DNA of 64,000 bases from Granulosicoccus sp045110515 (GCA_045110515.1 JBGCGD010000030.1:1-64000); one strand, 5' to 3'; shown: positions 33,895 to 43,345, numbered from the stretch's first letter. Notes: a model not told the origin generated them from the letters alone. Made by a program: numbers and translations.

Positions 33895-34309
33895 ATGAAA
33901 AATATCTACACCTACAGCGGACAGCCGGCTCTACGTGACCTGACCGTTGCATGCCTACTTAAGAATAAGAGTGCCGGTGTGCGCATGACACAGGTAACCG
34001 CATTTGATGCAGAAGAGGCGGCCGCTGCAGCTTCGCAAAAGATAGACACGCTGACAATAGACAGCACAACAACAAGCGACATTCGTGCAGCAGCACCGAA
34101 TATCTTTATAACCGCCGCACAAACCATGCGTCAGTACGTCACTGAAGACGAAGCGCACAGTGGTGCAATTGACGCTATGGTGAATGGTGCTGATGCCATT
34201 TACACCCCGCGTGGTCTAGGCAACATCGAGCGTATATGTCCATGCCCAAAGACGAACTGGACAAGCTCAAAGAAGGACTCGATAAATTACAGCCGGTACA
34301 CCAGTAAAC
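33895..34309 (+). pseudogene. PanB-like (ketopantoate hydroxymethyltransferase family), broken
   Basis: The first 110 or so residues resemble the PanB family (MKNIYTYSGQPALRDLTVA, RMTQVTAFDAEEAAAA, APNIFITAAQTMRQYVTEDE, GADAIYTPRGLGNIERI). Then the frame shifts, and the alternative frame continues with a C-terminal-looking tail (MPKDELDKLKEGLDKLQ) to a stop at 34307-34309. The central barrel with catalytic residues is missing. It probably was a PanB paralogue used in catabolism rather than pantothenate synthesis. Confidence 0.65.
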
Positions 34310-34310
34310 A

Positions 34311-35267
34311 ATGGCTTTGATCAATGTCAAAGTAGAAGCGGTAATTCAAGAGGCTGATGATGTTCGCTCCTTCCTATTAGTAAAAAAAGGTTTACTTAAA
34401 CTGCCTAGCTACACACCGGGCTCCCACATTGATGTTCATTGTGGCGAAGGCATCATCAGGCAGTATTCGCTTTGCGGTAATCCTGATGATCGGCGTCACT
34501 ACCAGATCGCGGTAAAACATGTCGATCCGTCACGCGGCGGCTCTGAACTGATGCACGGTGGCGTAGGCGAAGGTGATAGGCTTGAGATCGGGAGCCCGCG
34601 GAATAACTTTCCACTGGATGAATCAGCACCTTTCACATTGTTAATGGCAGCGGGTATTGGTATTACACCGATCATTGCCATGGCAGACCGATTGCAAGCA
34701 ATAGGAAGACCCTTTGAGCTGCATTACTTCACACGCGGTACAGGCTACACCGCATTTCAGGATAGGTTAAACCGCGGCCAATATGCGAAGCATTTTTCGT
34801 TGTACGAGGGGTTTAGCGGGGTTGAAACCGGCAGGCAATTGAAAAGTATCTTCGCGTCTCACCCAACCGGACAAGTGTATATTTGCGGCCCCGGACCATT
34901 CATGGAAGCGGCTGAGGCTCTGGCGCTAAAAGATCGTTCTGCCCAACAAGTGAACCTTGAGCGCTTTGCAGCCAATCCCGCCATCGCGGGAGCACCTACT
35001 TTCCCCTTCCTGCTAGAGCTTGCCCGTAGCGGCACAGTGCTGGAAGTGGGTGCGGATCAGACAATTCTCGAAGTACTAGATCAGAACAACATTGACGCCG
35101 CGTTTTCCTGTGAACAAGGTGTGTGCGGTACCTGCGTCACTAGAATTATTCAAGGGGCACCGGATCATCGCGATAGCTTTCTGAGCGAGAGGCAGAAAGC
35201 CGCTCAAAACACACTTTGTTTGTGTGTTTCGCGCTGTGCTGGTCAGAAGCTTGTTCTGGATCTATAG
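34311..35267 (+). CDS. PDR/VanB-type oxygenase reductase (flavin plus 2Fe-2S)
   Basis: A 318-residue reductase. The flavin-binding start has RQYSLCGNPDD, the NAD-binding part has MAAGIGITPIIAMAD and VYICGPGPFM, and the C-terminal plant-type ferredoxin has Cys267, Cys272, Cys275 and Cys305 (FSCEQGVCGTC, then LCLC). Such reductases feed electrons to Rieske oxygenases such as vanillate demethylase, glycine-betaine or carnitine monooxygenase. No Rieske oxygenase gene is present in the window, so its partner is elsewhere or was lost. Given neighbours acting on methylated amines, a betaine- or carnitine-type partner is plausible. Confidence 0.85.
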   Translation: MALINVKVEAVIQEADDVRSFLLVKKGLLKLPSYTPGSHIDVHCGEGIIRQYSLCGNPDDRRHYQIAVKHVDPSRGGSELMHGGVGEGDRLEIGSPRNNFPLDESAPFTLLMAAGIGITPIIAMADRLQAIGRPFELHYFTRGTGYTAFQDRLNRGQYAKHFSLYEGFSGVETGRQLKSIFASHPTGQVYICGPGPFMEAAEALALKDRSAQQVNLERFAANPAIAGAPTFPFLLELARSGTVLEVGADQTILEVLDQNNIDAAFSCEQGVCGTCVTRIIQGAPDHRDSFLSERQKAAQNTLCLCVSRCAGQKLVLDL

Positions 35268-35409
35268 CTCAACAATGCCTTAGGGCGCCTATCTAGCGAA
35301 AGAAACAGCGTGAATCCGATTAGAGGTTTAACCGTTACATCCCAACGCGAGCTGGTAAAAAAAGGAATGCACTAGCGACTGCTTAAACAACGCATTTGAA
35401 CTGAAGCCT

Positions 35410-35945
35410 CGAGAGGCATAGATCCTGTCGGGGCCACCAATGCGTTAGTAAAAGCGGCGTGCAATTTAGGTGCAAGTACGGAGCGCTATTGCCCGGTCAA
35501 CGCTTTGAAGCGTGAGAACGATCACTGGATATTAGATACAACCAGTGGTGTGGTCCGGGCATCACATGTCGTGGTGGCGACCTCCTTCTGGGCGCGCGAA
35601 ATGCTCGCACCATTAGGATTAAACGTACCCTTGTACGCAACCCAACATCAGGAAATAATCACAGAGTCGATCCCGACTCTTAAAGCAATGGATCACGAAG
35701 TACCAGCATGGCGAGACAGTTACGCATCCTGTAGCGTGCGCCAGGAAGGCAAAGGTGTATTGGCTGGTGTCTATGAAGCGGAACCGCAGTTCTGGGCACT
35801 CGATGGCATTCCAAAAGATTTTAAAGAAGACCTGTTTCCAGCAGAACTTGATCGCATTATGCCGCACCTGGAAAAGGTGATTGAGCGTATGCCAAGTTTT
35901 GGCGAAGCAGGAATCAAAATCGTGAACAATGGACCGTTGATAAAT
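35410..35945 (+). pseudogene. DMGDH/sarcosine dehydrogenase-like flavoprotein, internal fragment
   Basis: A frame without start encodes GIDPVGATNALVKAA and continues through VVRASHVVVATSFWAREML and GVLAGVYEAEPQFWALDGIP to MPSFGEAGIKIVNNGP. This matches residues about 155-340 of the intact flavoprotein at 36717-39161 (DPSGTTYAFAKAA, VNCGGLWAREV, TPWRVDGTPMDF). Both ends are missing; the right end is joined head-on to the P5CR-like gene. It lacks the FAD-binding N-terminus and is dead. Confidence 0.8.
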
Positions 35946-36256
35946 ATGGATATTCTGAAATATGCGCAACAGATCACTCAGCTGCTCATAACGTGGAAAG
36001 CCCCTCTTCAAGCTGCTTCGTGAAGCCCGAAGCTTCCATATGAAGTCGCAGGCGTTGGTTATATCCTCCGGGTGTGTTCAGTGCCTGGATCAGGTGCTGG
36101 CAATCCGGTGTGGCTTGCAAGCTCGAGCCAACCAGAGCACGCAAAAACGCTTCACCCTGTGCAGCATCCTTAACATTATCTCCAAGCCATTCTCCGGCTT
36201 TCTGCACCATGAGTGTTGCCGGTGACAGCACTGCCTGAGCGGCGAGATAGGCGGCA
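35936..36256. repeat. Parent copy of the duplicated segment
   Basis: This stretch, containing the 3' third of the P5CR-like gene and about 40 bases past its stop, is repeated at 27764-28083 in the same orientation with only a handful of base differences. Because the gene is complete here, this is taken as the source. Confidence 0.9.
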
Positions 36257-36720
36257 AGTTCACTTTGATCCGCCAATTGAAAGATAGAATTGCGAGCCCC
36301 AAAAAGTGCATTGGCGATCTCAGCCTCACCCAGTATCAAGATCGGAGAATCACCCGTGGCAATTCCTGGAAAAGGGATCATATTGGCAACAGCAATCGCC
36401 GGCGCAACCTTAACTTGTAACTCGTTGATGGTTGGCCCAGACATGAGTGATACGACCTTTTGGTCAGGCCTGAATGTCAGTGAAGAGAGAACGTGTCTTG
36501 CCTGATCAGCCATCAGCCCCAGGAATATAATGTCACTCGCATCAAGTACCGCTTGATTGCCTGCAACTGTCACATTTTCATATTTTCCAGCTAACCGAGA
36601 TGAGTGCGCCTCTCCACGTTGTGAAACTGTTATTTGATGACCGTCCTCAGCAATACCATCGACAACGGCGGCAGCTATGGTGCCTGTCCCAACAACCCCT
36701 ATTCTCATCATTTCACTCAC
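35986..36720 (-). CDS. Pyrroline-5-carboxylate reductase-like (ProC family) oxidoreductase
   Basis: A 244-residue protein. The N-terminal Rossmann segment MRIGVVGTGTIAAAVVDG begins at residue 5, and the helical C-terminal domain (LADQSELAAYLAAQAVLSPATL, EAFLRALVG, NTPGGYNQRLRLHMEASG) is the ProC dimerisation domain with its TPGG motif. It overlaps the DMGDH-like start by four bases but is translated after it on the minus strand, so both belong to one mttB-DMGDH-ProC transcript. It may reduce a cyclic imine or a related product formed by the amine-oxidising enzymes rather than serve proline synthesis. Confidence 0.82.
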   Translation of the reverse strand: MSEMMRIGVVGTGTIAAAVVDGIAEDGHQITVSQRGEAHSSRLAGKYENVTVAGNQAVLDASDIIFLGLMADQARHVLSSLTFRPDQKVVSLMSGPTINELQVKVAPAIAVANMIPFPGIATGDSPILILGEAEIANALFGARNSIFQLADQSELAAYLAAQAVLSPATLMVQKAGEWLGDNVKDAAQGEAFLRALVGSSLQATPDCQHLIQALNTPGGYNQRLRLHMEASGFTKQLEEGLSTL

Positions 36721-39161
36721 TTTCTATCACGCATTTTATCGCCGGATGGATCATAAAGCGGGGCACCCTGAACAACCGCGGTGTATAACTCACCAAGAAT
36801 TTCCACATCAAGCGTTGTCCCGGGAGCAGCACAAGCGCTATCAACGAATCCCATAGCCATTGATTGTCCTACATGATGTGCGTAGCCGCCCGAAGATATA
36901 TAACCAACCGCTATACCGTCTTTTAGAATGGCTTCATCCAAAGTGACATCAATTGGTGTGTCTATTGTGAGTGTCACCAGTTTTCTGGCAACGCCTTCTT
37001 CCTTGAATTTTAGAGTAGCTTGTTTACCCACAAAGTCTTTATTCCAGTTGATAAAAGTATCCATACCAGACTCGATAGCATTAAAATCTGGGCGAAATTC
37101 GAGTCCCCAGGCACCCCACCCTTTCTCAAGACGTAAGCTCATGAGTGCACGGTTGCCATACCAACGATAATTGAGATCTGCGCCTGCTTCTTCAATCGAT
37201 TCAGACAGTTTGATCAGGTACTGAGGCTTGCAATAGATTTCATAACCGAGTTCACCACTAAAACTCAAGCGATGTAATACAACCGGTACCCCTCCGACAA
37301 ATGTTCGCCGGGTATCGCGAAATTTTAACGCTGCGATATCATCGCGGGAAATTCTTGATAACAACTCGCGAGATAAAGGTCCGGATATTGCCACACCGTG
37401 CCACTCACCGGTTTGGTTTTCATAGGTCACATCTACAGGCAGTGTGCGCGCAAACCAGCGACTATGTGCATCCTGCATGGCACCTGATCCGAATAGCATA
37501 AAGTGCTCATCGTCGTAGCAAGCGACCGTTAGATCCCCATACAAACGGCCCTTGTCGGTGAGCATAGGCGTCAGTGCAATGCGCCCAGGCTTTGGTATAT
37601 GACCGGCCATGGTGTTATCAAGCCATGCACGAGCACCGGGCCCCTTGATGACATGCTTGGCAAAGTTGGCGATTTCAATGCCGGCAACTCCCTCACGGAC
37701 CGCCTTTACTTCGCGAGCAACATAGTCATGAGAACGGTTGCGTTCGAAGGTTGGTTCTTCAACGGCATCTTCCGGACTATCTGCAAACCATAACGCGTGC
37801 TCTAAACCAAATGATTGTCCCATGCGCGCGCCTTTGGCAATTAACCGATCATACAGTGCAGTGGTTTGTTGCCTGCGACCTTTAGGCAATGTTTCGTTTG
37901 GAAATGTCATCACAAACCGACGTTCGTAATTCTCAGTTGACTTAACTGTCCCCCAGTCCGGTGTAGCCCAGTTACCAAAGCGTGCAACATCCATTGCCCA
38001 TACGTCAATCGATGGTTCACCATCAATCATCCACTCGGCAATGGTTAAACCGACGCCGCCGCCCTGACAAAAGCCAGCCATCACGCCCACAGCACACCAG
38101 TAGTTATGCATACCCGGAACGGGGCCAATCATGGGGTTGCCATCTGGCCCAAAGGTAAAGGGGCCGTTAATCGTTTGGCGAATACCCGCATCGGCCAGCG
38201 CTGGGATTCGATCAAACGCAAGCTCTAAACGATCTGCAATATTTTCAAGATTAGGATTGAGTAGTTCATGCCCAAAATCCATCGGTGTTCCATCGACCCG
38301 CCATGGTGTACCTACCGGCTCATAGGTGCCGAGCAATAAGCCGTCGCGCTCTTGCCGGAAATATATATTGGCGTTGTAGTCAATGCCGCAAGGTAATCGT
38401 GAACCGAAGTTTTTTACCTCATCAATGGTTTCGGTTAACAGGTAGTGATGCTCCATAGGCTGTACTGGGAGATTCATGCCCGCCATGTGCCCGACTTCAC
38501 GTGCCCAAAGCCCGCCGCAATTCACGATATGTTCTGCGTTGATCACACCTTTACTTGTGGTGACATCCCAGGTTCCATCAGAGCGCTGCGTTGTTGCTGT
38601 AACGGGCGTATGGGTGAAATACTCGCCGCCGTAATGCCGCGCAGCTTTAGCGAAAGCGTAAGTTGTACCGGAAGGGTCAAGGTCACCATCCTGATCATCC
38701 CAGAGGGCTGCAAGGTAGTGCTTTGGATCAATCAACGGGTGGCGTTCAGCAACTTCTTTGGGAGATATCCATTCCTGCTCCAACCCCATATAGCGCGCCT
38801 TTGAACGCTCTCTTTTTAAGTAGTCGTACCAGGTTTTATTAGAGGCAAGGTAAAAACCACCGGTGAGATGCAAGCCGATATCCTGCCCCGAGAGTGCTTC
38901 AATCTCTTTGTACAAGCCAATGGTATAACTCTGCAGTCTTGAGATATTCGGGTCTGAACTAATGGTGTGAATTTGCCCTGCAGCATGCCAGCTGGATCCA
39001 GAGGTGAGTTCATCGCGTTCCAGTAACACCGTGTCTTTCCAGCCGAACTTGGCCAGATGAAACAGTATGGAACAACCTACGACACCACCACCAACAATGA
39101 CAACCTTAGCGTGACTGGGAAGAGTCGCTTTCGTAGCGCCTTCTTTAACAAACTCTGGCAT
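36717..39161 (-). CDS. Dimethylglycine/sarcosine dehydrogenase-like flavoprotein with GcvT domain
   Basis: An 814-residue two-part enzyme. The N-terminal DAO domain has GGGVVGCS near 24-31 and SGSSWHAAGQ with His59 positioned for covalent FAD. The C-terminal part (about 430-814) is an aminomethyltransferase-type folate-binding unit (GVAISGPLSRELL, LSFSGELGYEIYC, GWGAWGLEFRPD). Members oxidatively demethylate N-methyl amines and pass the one-carbon unit to tetrahydrofolate. AGGAG lies seven bases before the ATG. It lies between the mttB-like and ProC-like genes. Substrate may be dimethylglycine, sarcosine or a demethylation product of a quaternary amine. Confidence 0.88.
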   Translation of the reverse strand: MPEFVKEGATKATLPSHAKVVIVGGGVVGCSILFHLAKFGWKDTVLLERDELTSGSSWHAAGQIHTISSDPNISRLQSYTIGLYKEIEALSGQDIGLHLTGGFYLASNKTWYDYLKRERSKARYMGLEQEWISPKEVAERHPLIDPKHYLAALWDDQDGDLDPSGTTYAFAKAARHYGGEYFTHTPVTATTQRSDGTWDVTTSKGVINAEHIVNCGGLWAREVGHMAGMNLPVQPMEHHYLLTETIDEVKNFGSRLPCGIDYNANIYFRQERDGLLLGTYEPVGTPWRVDGTPMDFGHELLNPNLENIADRLELAFDRIPALADAGIRQTINGPFTFGPDGNPMIGPVPGMHNYWCAVGVMAGFCQGGGVGLTIAEWMIDGEPSIDVWAMDVARFGNWATPDWGTVKSTENYERRFVMTFPNETLPKGRRQQTTALYDRLIAKGARMGQSFGLEHALWFADSPEDAVEEPTFERNRSHDYVAREVKAVREGVAGIEIANFAKHVIKGPGARAWLDNTMAGHIPKPGRIALTPMLTDKGRLYGDLTVACYDDEHFMLFGSGAMQDAHSRWFARTLPVDVTYENQTGEWHGVAISGPLSRELLSRISRDDIAALKFRDTRRTFVGGVPVVLHRLSFSGELGYEIYCKPQYLIKLSESIEEAGADLNYRWYGNRALMSLRLEKGWGAWGLEFRPDFNAIESGMDTFINWNKDFVGKQATLKFKEEGVARKLVTLTIDTPIDVTLDEAILKDGIAVGYISSGGYAHHVGQSMAMGFVDSACAAPGTTLDVEILGELYTAVVQGAPLYDPSGDKMRDRK

Positions 39162-39227
39162 TTTTTATCTCCTGATAATCAAGGCGTAAAGTAAAAGTAT
39201 TACTGAATGTCATGAGTACTTGGTGGC

Positions 39228-40748
39228 TTAATACCAGGCATCGGGAAGTTCTGATTTTCGTTTATCCATAAAGGCGGTAAGCGCCTCTTTGGTGCTTTCA
39301 TCCATCGGAGGTTCTTCATATACATCGAGCATATGGGTCCATTTATCATAGGCTCGCTCGCGCATGTCTTTGCTGCCCTTCTCTTCCCAGCTCTCGACGT
39401 TTTCACTGTCGCTTAAAGCGGCATCGTAAAATGCAGTTTGGTAATGGCGCATGGTGTGCGCTGAACCTAGAAAGTGACCACCCGGCTCGGTTTCCCGATA
39501 GGCGTCTCGCGCAAACTGATCATCACTCATATCAAGCCCGGCCAGTACCTTCTGGTAACTGCCTAATCGATCCGCATCCATAATGAGTTTTTCAAAACCT
39601 GTCGCCAATCCACCTTCAAGCCAGCCTGCTGCGTGCAAAGTGAAGTTTGATCCAGCCAGCGCTGTGGAATGCATTGAATCGGCGCTTTCATACGCCGCCT
39701 GAGCGTCTTCAATTTTAGAAGCGGTTAATGAACCTCCACATCGCAAAGGTAACTTAAGCCTTCTAGCCATCTGGCCTATCACATAGTTGGAGAGCACAGG
39801 TTCAGGCATACCAAACGTAGGCGCACCAGACTTAAGACTCATGGATGATAAAAAATTACCCATTACAAACGGCGCGCCCGGTTTAACCAGTTGCCCGAAG
39901 GCGACCGTTATCATGACTTCTGCCATGGCTTGCGCTATCGAAGCTGCGGTAGAGACTGGCCCCATAGCTCCCGTGAGAATGAATGGCGTGATTACCATAG
40001 CCTGACCACGCGATGAATAAACCTGAATGGCCTCGGTGACCACACGATCTATTAGCAACGGAGAATTAGTATTCACGTTAGCCATAATCACGACATTGTT
40101 ATCCATGGTTTCTTTTCCATGGAGAATCTCTGCCATATCGACGCTATCTTGAGCGCGACTTTTTTCAGTGATAGCACCAAGATGCGGTTTGTCATTGAGC
40201 ACCATGTGCGCGTACACCATATCAAGGTGGCGTTTGGAAACCGGTATATCAGTGGGCTCAGCAATCACCAATCCGCTATGGTGAAGGTTGGGATGCATAT
40301 AGGTGAGCTTGAGTAATTTTTCAAAATCATCAAACGTTGCGTAACGCCGTCCGCCTTTAAGGTCACGCACAAACGGGGCACCATAGATAGGCGCAAATAC
40401 TTGGCTGCCATTTCCAATCGTGACAGAGCGCTCGGGATTACGCGCCAGTTGCGTAAACTGCGAAGGCGCCTTGGCGCATTGCTCTCGTACCCAAATGGCA
40501 TCGGCAAAAACCTTGTCACCGTCGATTTTGACTCCCGCCGCCTTCCAGATGCGCAGTGCCTCAGGATCATCACGAAATGCGAACCCAATATTCTCGAGCA
40601 TCCAATCAACCTGCTCGTCAATCTTAACCAGCTGCTCTTCGCATAGCGGGTCGAAGTAAGGCAGCGCCCGATTGATATAGGGCGCATAGACTGAGTTTGT
40701 GTGGCTATCGTCGAGGGATTTTCTACCTCTGCGGGTGCGTCTTACCAT
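39228..40748 (-). CDS. MttB-family (trimethylamine methyltransferase superfamily) protein, non-pyrrolysine
   Basis: A 506-residue TIM-barrel protein of the MttB superfamily, read through without any internal amber codon, so it belongs to the non-pyrrolysine group that includes glycine-betaine methyltransferase MtgB. Typical segments are YGAPFVRDLKGGRRYATF, MANVNTNSPLLID, TGAMGPVSTAASIAQAMAE and GGSLTASKIEDAQAAYES. No corrinoid protein or activase gene lies in the window. Next to a folate-linked flavoprotein, it may start demethylation of a quaternary amine. LysR at 40843 is divergent and probably regulates it. Confidence 0.88.
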   Translation of the reverse strand: MVRRTRRGRKSLDDSHTNSVYAPYINRALPYFDPLCEEQLVKIDEQVDWMLENIGFAFRDDPEALRIWKAAGVKIDGDKVFADAIWVREQCAKAPSQFTQLARNPERSVTIGNGSQVFAPIYGAPFVRDLKGGRRYATFDDFEKLLKLTYMHPNLHHSGLVIAEPTDIPVSKRHLDMVYAHMVLNDKPHLGAITEKSRAQDSVDMAEILHGKETMDNNVVIMANVNTNSPLLIDRVVTEAIQVYSSRGQAMVITPFILTGAMGPVSTAASIAQAMAEVMITVAFGQLVKPGAPFVMGNFLSSMSLKSGAPTFGMPEPVLSNYVIGQMARRLKLPLRCGGSLTASKIEDAQAAYESADSMHSTALAGSNFTLHAAGWLEGGLATGFEKLIMDADRLGSYQKVLAGLDMSDDQFARDAYRETEPGGHFLGSAHTMRHYQTAFYDAALSDSENVESWEEKGSKDMRERAYDKWTHMLDVYEEPPMDESTKEALTAFMDKRKSELPDAWY

Positions 40749-40842
40749 CGGATTGCTCGAGTAAATGCGATGAGTCGATGGTAAACACTTAAAATGTGCC
40801 TGTAACCGTTGTATTTTTCAATGATTAGCATAGACTGAGACT

Positions 40843-41742
40843 ATGCGAAATACGCTCAAACTTATCGCCTCACCCCGTAATTTGTTTGTTTTCGAGGCGG
40901 CAGCCAGGCTCAAGTCGTTTACTTTGGCTGCAAATGAGCTTGGCATGCAGCAGCCATCAGTGAGCGCGGCCATCAAACAGCTTGAAGCTTCGCTGGAGGT
41001 CAGATTGTTCGACCGTGGACATCGGCAAATTGCACTAACGAACGCCGGCTTACGCTTTTATGCTGATGTATCACAGGCGCTGCGGGGCATAGAGAATGCC
41101 GCAGAAGCGGTACATAACATGGGACGTTCAGAATACGTCACGCTTAATTCGTCCACCGCGTTTTCGCACTATTGGATGATGCCAAAGCTACATGGTCTGC
41201 GCGAATTACACCCTGATATTGATTTGCGATTGCAAAATAGCGTCCATGACCCTGACCTTGATTTGGAAAATATTAGTATTGCGGTGCGCCTCGGGCACGG
41301 TGAATGGCCGGACTGTTTCGCGACAAAAATAGCAGACGAAATTATCTATCCAGTAGCAAGCCCCATCGTCATGCATTCCGCCAAAAATCTGCGCTCCGTT
41401 CCTAATCTGTTAAACGAAAGACTGATTCATCTTGAAGAACCTGTGCGTATGCGCCCGACCTGGTCACAGTGGTTTCAATTCCACAAAATCGAAAACGCCG
41501 AGATCTCTGTGGGCATGAGACTCAACGACTACGCACTCGTGCTACAGGCAGCACAAACGGGGGAAGGTTTTGCTTTTGGCTGGGAGCATATAGTGCGAGA
41601 TCTTATAGACCGAAAGCTACTGGCTGCACGTGAAGAATGGTCTTGGAAAACAGGCCGGGGTATTTACTTAGTTTGGTCGAAAACAAGGCCTTTGTCTAAA
41701 AACGCTGTTAAGGTTCGGGATTGGATTCTGTCGTTTGTTTGA
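40843..41742 (+). CDS. LysR-family regulator, GcvA-like
   Basis: A 299-residue LysR protein. The N-terminal helix-turn-helix (about 10-70) has LFVFEAAARLKSFTLAANEL and QQPSVSAAIKQLEASLEVRLFDRG; the substrate-binding domain (about 95-299) is of the GcvA subfamily. It faces the mttB-DMGDH-ProC operon across 94 bases, the classic arrangement for control of the divergent operon. The inducer is presumably a methylated amine; this is inference. Confidence 0.88.
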   Translation: MRNTLKLIASPRNLFVFEAAARLKSFTLAANELGMQQPSVSAAIKQLEASLEVRLFDRGHRQIALTNAGLRFYADVSQALRGIENAAEAVHNMGRSEYVTLNSSTAFSHYWMMPKLHGLRELHPDIDLRLQNSVHDPDLDLENISIAVRLGHGEWPDCFATKIADEIIYPVASPIVMHSAKNLRSVPNLLNERLIHLEEPVRMRPTWSQWFQFHKIENAEISVGMRLNDYALVLQAAQTGEGFAFGWEHIVRDLIDRKLLAAREEWSWKTGRGIYLVWSKTRPLSKNAVKVRDWILSFV

Positions 41743-41747
41743 ATTAT

Positions 41748-42205
41748 GGGGTCAGAGTAACAACTATCCCGAGATGCAGCACATGGAGCGTATGGGCTCA
41801 AGGTAATAACCATCCCGATAGATAGTAACCGGTATGCATTGGCTTGCTATAGATATATCGAAAACAATCCCGTTAAGGCAAATATGGTTGCATCGCCGGG
41901 AGAGTATCGCTGATCAAGCTATCACGCCAACGCGAGAGGAATTGATTCCACAATGTTAACTTCACACCCTTGCTACGAACAGTTAGCAAAAAGCAAACAA
42001 GCACGATTACGAAATTATTCTCAGCTGTTTGACAATTCAGATGCAGGTAATCTCGATACGGAGATACATTGGGGTATAACTAAAAATCTGGCTTCGGGCA
42101 GCGAAAAATTCAAAGATGAGATTCAAACCTTGACCGGAGTTGCCCAGACACTAAAGTCGAGAGGGCCAAAGAAAAACCTCGGATAAGTATTTTTACTCTG
42201 ACCCC
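41748..42205 (+). mobile_element. RAYT (REP-associated tyrosine transposase) remnant with terminal inverted repeats
   Basis: Inverted 13-bp ends GGGGTCAGAGTAA (41748-41760) and TTACTCTGACCCC (42193-42205) enclose the C-terminal third of a Y1-type transposase. The frame RYALACYRYIENNPVKANM (from about 41831) to GEYR ends at a TGA caused by one lost base; the next frame continues SSYHANARGIDS, then LTSHPCYEQLAKSKQARLRNY and ASGSEKFKDEIQTLTG to 42186. The HUH and catalytic Tyr portions are missing. GGGGTCAGAGT-like ends are characteristic of RAYT genes. Confidence 0.8.
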
Positions 42206-42231
42206 CTGCCCCCTTAACGATCACACCTTGT

Positions 42232-43338
42232 TTAATCAGCTTCCTTAGCAATCGTCATATACGCATGCACATACCCCATGCCATGCCCCTCAGGATTCTC
42301 GGCTACCTGATCTTGATAGCGCTGGTAGTATGCCTCGATTAATTCCGAACGTTCTTGTTGTGATCGATCGGCAGAAAGTGCACCGGCAAATACGCTTTCA
42401 TTCCAGCTACGAATAGTAGGAATGTAGGCTTTGGCAAATTTATTAGCATCGCCGTGTTGTTTAAAATCTTCGGCAAACGGGCACGGCACTACCGCAGTTT
42501 TAATACTCTCAAGCCTTAACCCAGCTTTGTACACATCACTATTTTTATCGAGTAGCGGTGCGCTGAATTCGTCTACTGTGTTGTAGTACTGAGGCAATGT
42601 CATGCCCTGATATTCTTGCTCGCTAATAGTGCCGTCAGCCAAAAAGGATTGCCAGTTAGCGTTGAAGTTATTAAACATATTAACGCCTCCCGTGTTACCC
42701 AAGTATCTACCCTGCTCATCTTGGCAAAAATTGATCAACACTAGCCTGCCACCGGGTTTAAGTTCTCGTGCACGATGCAATAATATTGCGGCCCAATCTT
42801 CACGGCCTTGTTGTTCAAACGCCTTTAGCTCATCACCTTCAGCACCCACCATGTGAACGTGATTGCTTATATTTGTAGGTGCGCCTCGGAGCCAATGCAT
42901 CGCGGTGGCAGAAAAACCCAGATGTAAGGAATGACGTGGCAGTATGGGCTGATAAAACGATGAGCCTGATTCGATAGCATGCACGTGGGGCAGCTCATGC
43001 AGGTAGGATTCGAATTGTGTTAAGCCGTGCAGTATGCCTACCAGTGCATTGAAATCATTTCTGGCTTGATCTGCATACACAATCTGAATATCGTTTTGAC
43101 GCTTTTGACGGCAGTGTCGTGTTACTGATCGCCATAAGTCCAAGGAAGTACCCCCATCGGCACAACCCATATCAGAAAAATTCCAATGCTCGTTACCCTG
43201 AAGCTCTATGTTGTCTATGGCTTCCAACACTCTGGGGATTGATTTATCAATGACGTCTTTTGCGCCAATGGTAGCCAGAGAATAAAGCCCGCCAGCTGAC
43301 ATAGTGACGTTATCGGCTTGCACTATGTTTTTGCTCAT
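42232..43338 (-). CDS. SABATH-type SAM-dependent carboxyl methyltransferase
   Basis: A 368-residue protein of the SABATH family (salicylate/jasmonate/indole-acetate carboxyl methyltransferases, best known in plants). Features are the SAM-binding NFSDMGCADGGTSLDL, IVYADQARNDFNALV, GSSFYQPILPRHSLHLGFSATAMHWL and the C-terminal RLESIKTAV segment. The ATG at 43338 (MSKNIVQ) fits family length; AAAGGCG lies about ten bases upstream. It would methylate a small carboxylic acid to its ester. The gene lies between a RAYT remnant and a nitrilase fragment, so gain by transfer is plausible. Confidence 0.83.
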   Translation of the reverse strand: MSKNIVQADNVTMSAGGLYSLATIGAKDVIDKSIPRVLEAIDNIELQGNEHWNFSDMGCADGGTSLDLWRSVTRHCRQKRQNDIQIVYADQARNDFNALVGILHGLTQFESYLHELPHVHAIESGSSFYQPILPRHSLHLGFSATAMHWLRGAPTNISNHVHMVGAEGDELKAFEQQGREDWAAILLHRARELKPGGRLVLINFCQDEQGRYLGNTGGVNMFNNFNANWQSFLADGTISEQEYQGMTLPQYYNTVDEFSAPLLDKNSDVYKAGLRLESIKTAVVPCPFAEDFKQHGDANKFAKAYIPTIRSWNESVFAGALSADRSQQERSELIEAYYQRYQDQVAENPEGHGMGYVHAYMTIAKEAD

Positions 43339-43345
43339 AATTGTT

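Noticed and set aside
39228..40748. Pyrrolysine-containing trimethylamine methyltransferase.
   Set aside because: The reading frame has no internal amber codon, and no pyl genes or corrinoid protein were seen nearby.
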